A stretch of DNA of 64,000 bases from Bufo bufo (lineage: Eukaryota > Chordata > Amphibia > Anura > Bufonidae). Shown here in pieces: positions 62,862-64,000 of the stretch. A program made the translations under genes and the position numbers. The notes beneath the pieces are model-generated. The model made no database searches. It was given only the letters and a program-made list of their open reading frames with translations, and was not told the DNA's origin. Position 1 is the first letter of the stretch, and each line of letters starts with the position of its first letter. The stretch spans positions 304,180,622 to 304,244,621 of the forward strand of contig NC_053390.1 in the NCBI RefSeq assembly GCF_905171765.1. The letters are read 5' to 3'.

Positions 62862-63727
62862 CAGTACAGACCAAAAGTTTGGACACACCATCTCATTCAA
62901 AGAGTTTTCTTTATTTTCATGACTATGAAGGCATCAAAACTATGAATTAACACATGTGGAATTATATACATAACAAACAAGTGTGAAACAACTGAAAATA
63001 TGTCACTCTTGGCATTCTCTTGATGAGCTTCAAGAGGTAGTCACCTGAAATGGTCTTCCAACAGTCTTGAAGGAGTTCCCAGAGATGCTTAGCACTTGTT
63101 GGCCCTTTTGCCTTCACTCTGCGGTCCAGCTCACCCCAAACCATCTCGATTGGGTTCAGGTCCGGTGACTGTGGAGGCTAGGTCATCTGGCGCAGCACCC
63201 CATCACTCTCCTTCATGGTCAAATAGCCCTTACTTTCAAAGTTTTCCCAATTTTTCGGCTGACTGACTGACCTTCATTTCTTAAAGTAATGATGGCCACT
63301 CGTTTTTCTTTACTTAGCTGCTTTTTTCTTGCCATAATACAAATTCTAACAGTCTATTCAGTAGGACTATCAGCTGTGTATCCACCTGACTTCTCTTCAA
63401 CGCCACTGATGGTCCCAACCACATTTATAAGGCAAGAAATCCCACTTATTAAACCTGACAGGGCACACCTGTGAAGTGAAAACCATTTCAGGGCACTACC
63501 TCTTGAAGCTCATCAAGAGAATGCCAAGAGTGTGCAAAGCAGTAATCAAAGCAAAAGGTGGCTACTTTGAAGAACCTAGAATATGACATATTTTCAGTTG
63601 TTTCACAATTGTTTGTTATGTATATAATTCCACATGTGTTAATTCATAGTTTTGATGCCTTCATAGTCATGAAAATAAAGAAAACTCTTTGAATGAGAAG
63701 GTGTGTCCAAACTTTTGGTCTGTACTG
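62862..63727 (-). mobile_element. Tc1-like element, internally deleted (866 bp)
   Basis: Inverted ends begin CAGTACAGACCAAAAGTTTG and extend about 150-200 bp on each side, flanked by TA (62860-62861 and 63728-63729). The interior carries two pieces of a transposase gene on the minus strand. Confidence 0.88.
62962..63333 (-). pseudogene. Tc1-like transposase remnant
   Basis: Minus strand. An N-terminal piece from about 63333 (MARKKAA, SVSQPKNWENFESKG) joins directly to the C-terminal piece PPQSPDLNPIEMVWGELDRR (about 63180-63120), which contains the catalytic Glu, then SAKHLWELLQDCW to a stop at 62962. The region with both catalytic Asp residues is deleted. It belongs to a different Tc1 subfamily than the intact gene at 25766-26788. 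Confidence 0.85.
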
Positions 63728-63851
63728 TATATGTTAACATATGTATTTGTTTACTGGACTCTGCAGTATACAAAAACCTGGTGTGCTGCACATTTTTATA
63801 CAGTACCTTTTGTATATATATCAAACGGATAGAAAAACATGATGTGAACCC

Positions 63852-64000
63852 GCTGGGGGGTGGAGGGGGGTTCGTACAAAAATTTGCTGTGGTGACCAGT
63901 CAGTTCTAGCTAGAAAGGGCCCCTTACACAGTATAATGACCCCCAGTGCCCCCTACATACAGTATAATTCTGAATGGGGGGCGACTGGGGGGTCATTATT
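63852..64000. other. No gene seen
   Basis: Short G/C-run-containing end of the window without recognisable content. Confidence 0.5.

Larger units (their letters stand above)
62731..63851. mobile_element. MITE split by a Tc1-like element
   Basis: Ends GGGTTCACATCAC (from about 62737) and TGATGTGAACCC (to 63851) form an inverted repeat. The interior is interrupted by the Tc1-like copy at 62862-63727, leaving about 255 bp of MITE. Confidence 0.6.

Overview
The window is eukaryotic and most likely comes from a large, repeat-rich amphibian (anuran) genome. The basis is one intact, split immunoglobulin heavy-chain V gene with a 23-bp-spacer recombination signal, plus the mix of transposons: L1-like LINEs, a Ngaro/DIRS-type tyrosine-recombinase retrotransposon, TTAA-flanked piggyBac elements, Tc1-like elements, a gamma-type-env endogenous retrovirus (ERV), Ty3/gypsy and Penelope-like tails. 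No species is claimed. Apart from the V gene, almost every recognisable coding stretch belongs to a mobile element.

Layout. 1-4762: 3' part of an L1-like LINE. 5731-18485: an ERV on the minus strand (LTR, env, integrase, RNase H, RT remnant), cut by a 6.2-kb piggyBac-type element (7773-14017), by an inverted-repeat element (about 14560-15255) and by a solo-LTR-like element (16478-17485). 19210-22532: a second L1-like LINE with its 5' end. 22533-27020: a Tc1-like transposon with an intact 340-aa transposase, itself split by a second piggyBac copy (22694-25707). 28111-28594: the IGHV gene and its RSS. 28700-31125: a degenerate minisatellite holding a Harbinger-like MITE and a Penelope-like tail. 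31666-37915: a 6.25-kb Ngaro-type element with A1...B1-A2-B2 split direct repeats, and gag and RT/RNase H in one frame separated by a single UGA. 39429-45076: a third piggyBac copy with a 575-aa transposase. 46226-47795: a second copy of the LTR-like family, carrying a hairpin insertion. 47900-48620: a 112-122-bp satellite. 48946-56215: a Ty3/gypsy element on the minus strand, shredded by at least four nested insertions. 57480-59560: a decayed hAT transposase. 59860-60175: a tail with a hammerhead-like motif. 60181-61510: an L1 fragment split by a solo LTR. 62731-63851: a MITE with a deleted Tc1 copy inside.

The IGHV segment is the only gene likely to serve the host: leader, intron, V exon and RSS all look functional. 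The most unusual signals are elsewhere. The Ngaro gag/pol junction carries the leaky stop context UGA-CUA-G. A 36-bp palindromic repeat sits in the Ngaro leader. The three piggyBac elements carry alternating inverted arrays and terminal hairpins whose stems co-vary between copies. Two hairpin-bearing insertions have perfect 14- and 15-bp target duplications, and hammerhead-ribozyme-like cores lie in Penelope-like tails.

All calls come from reading the sequence by eye; no database search or alignment program was run. TE boundaries given to the base rest on visible termini and target duplications; others are approximate.
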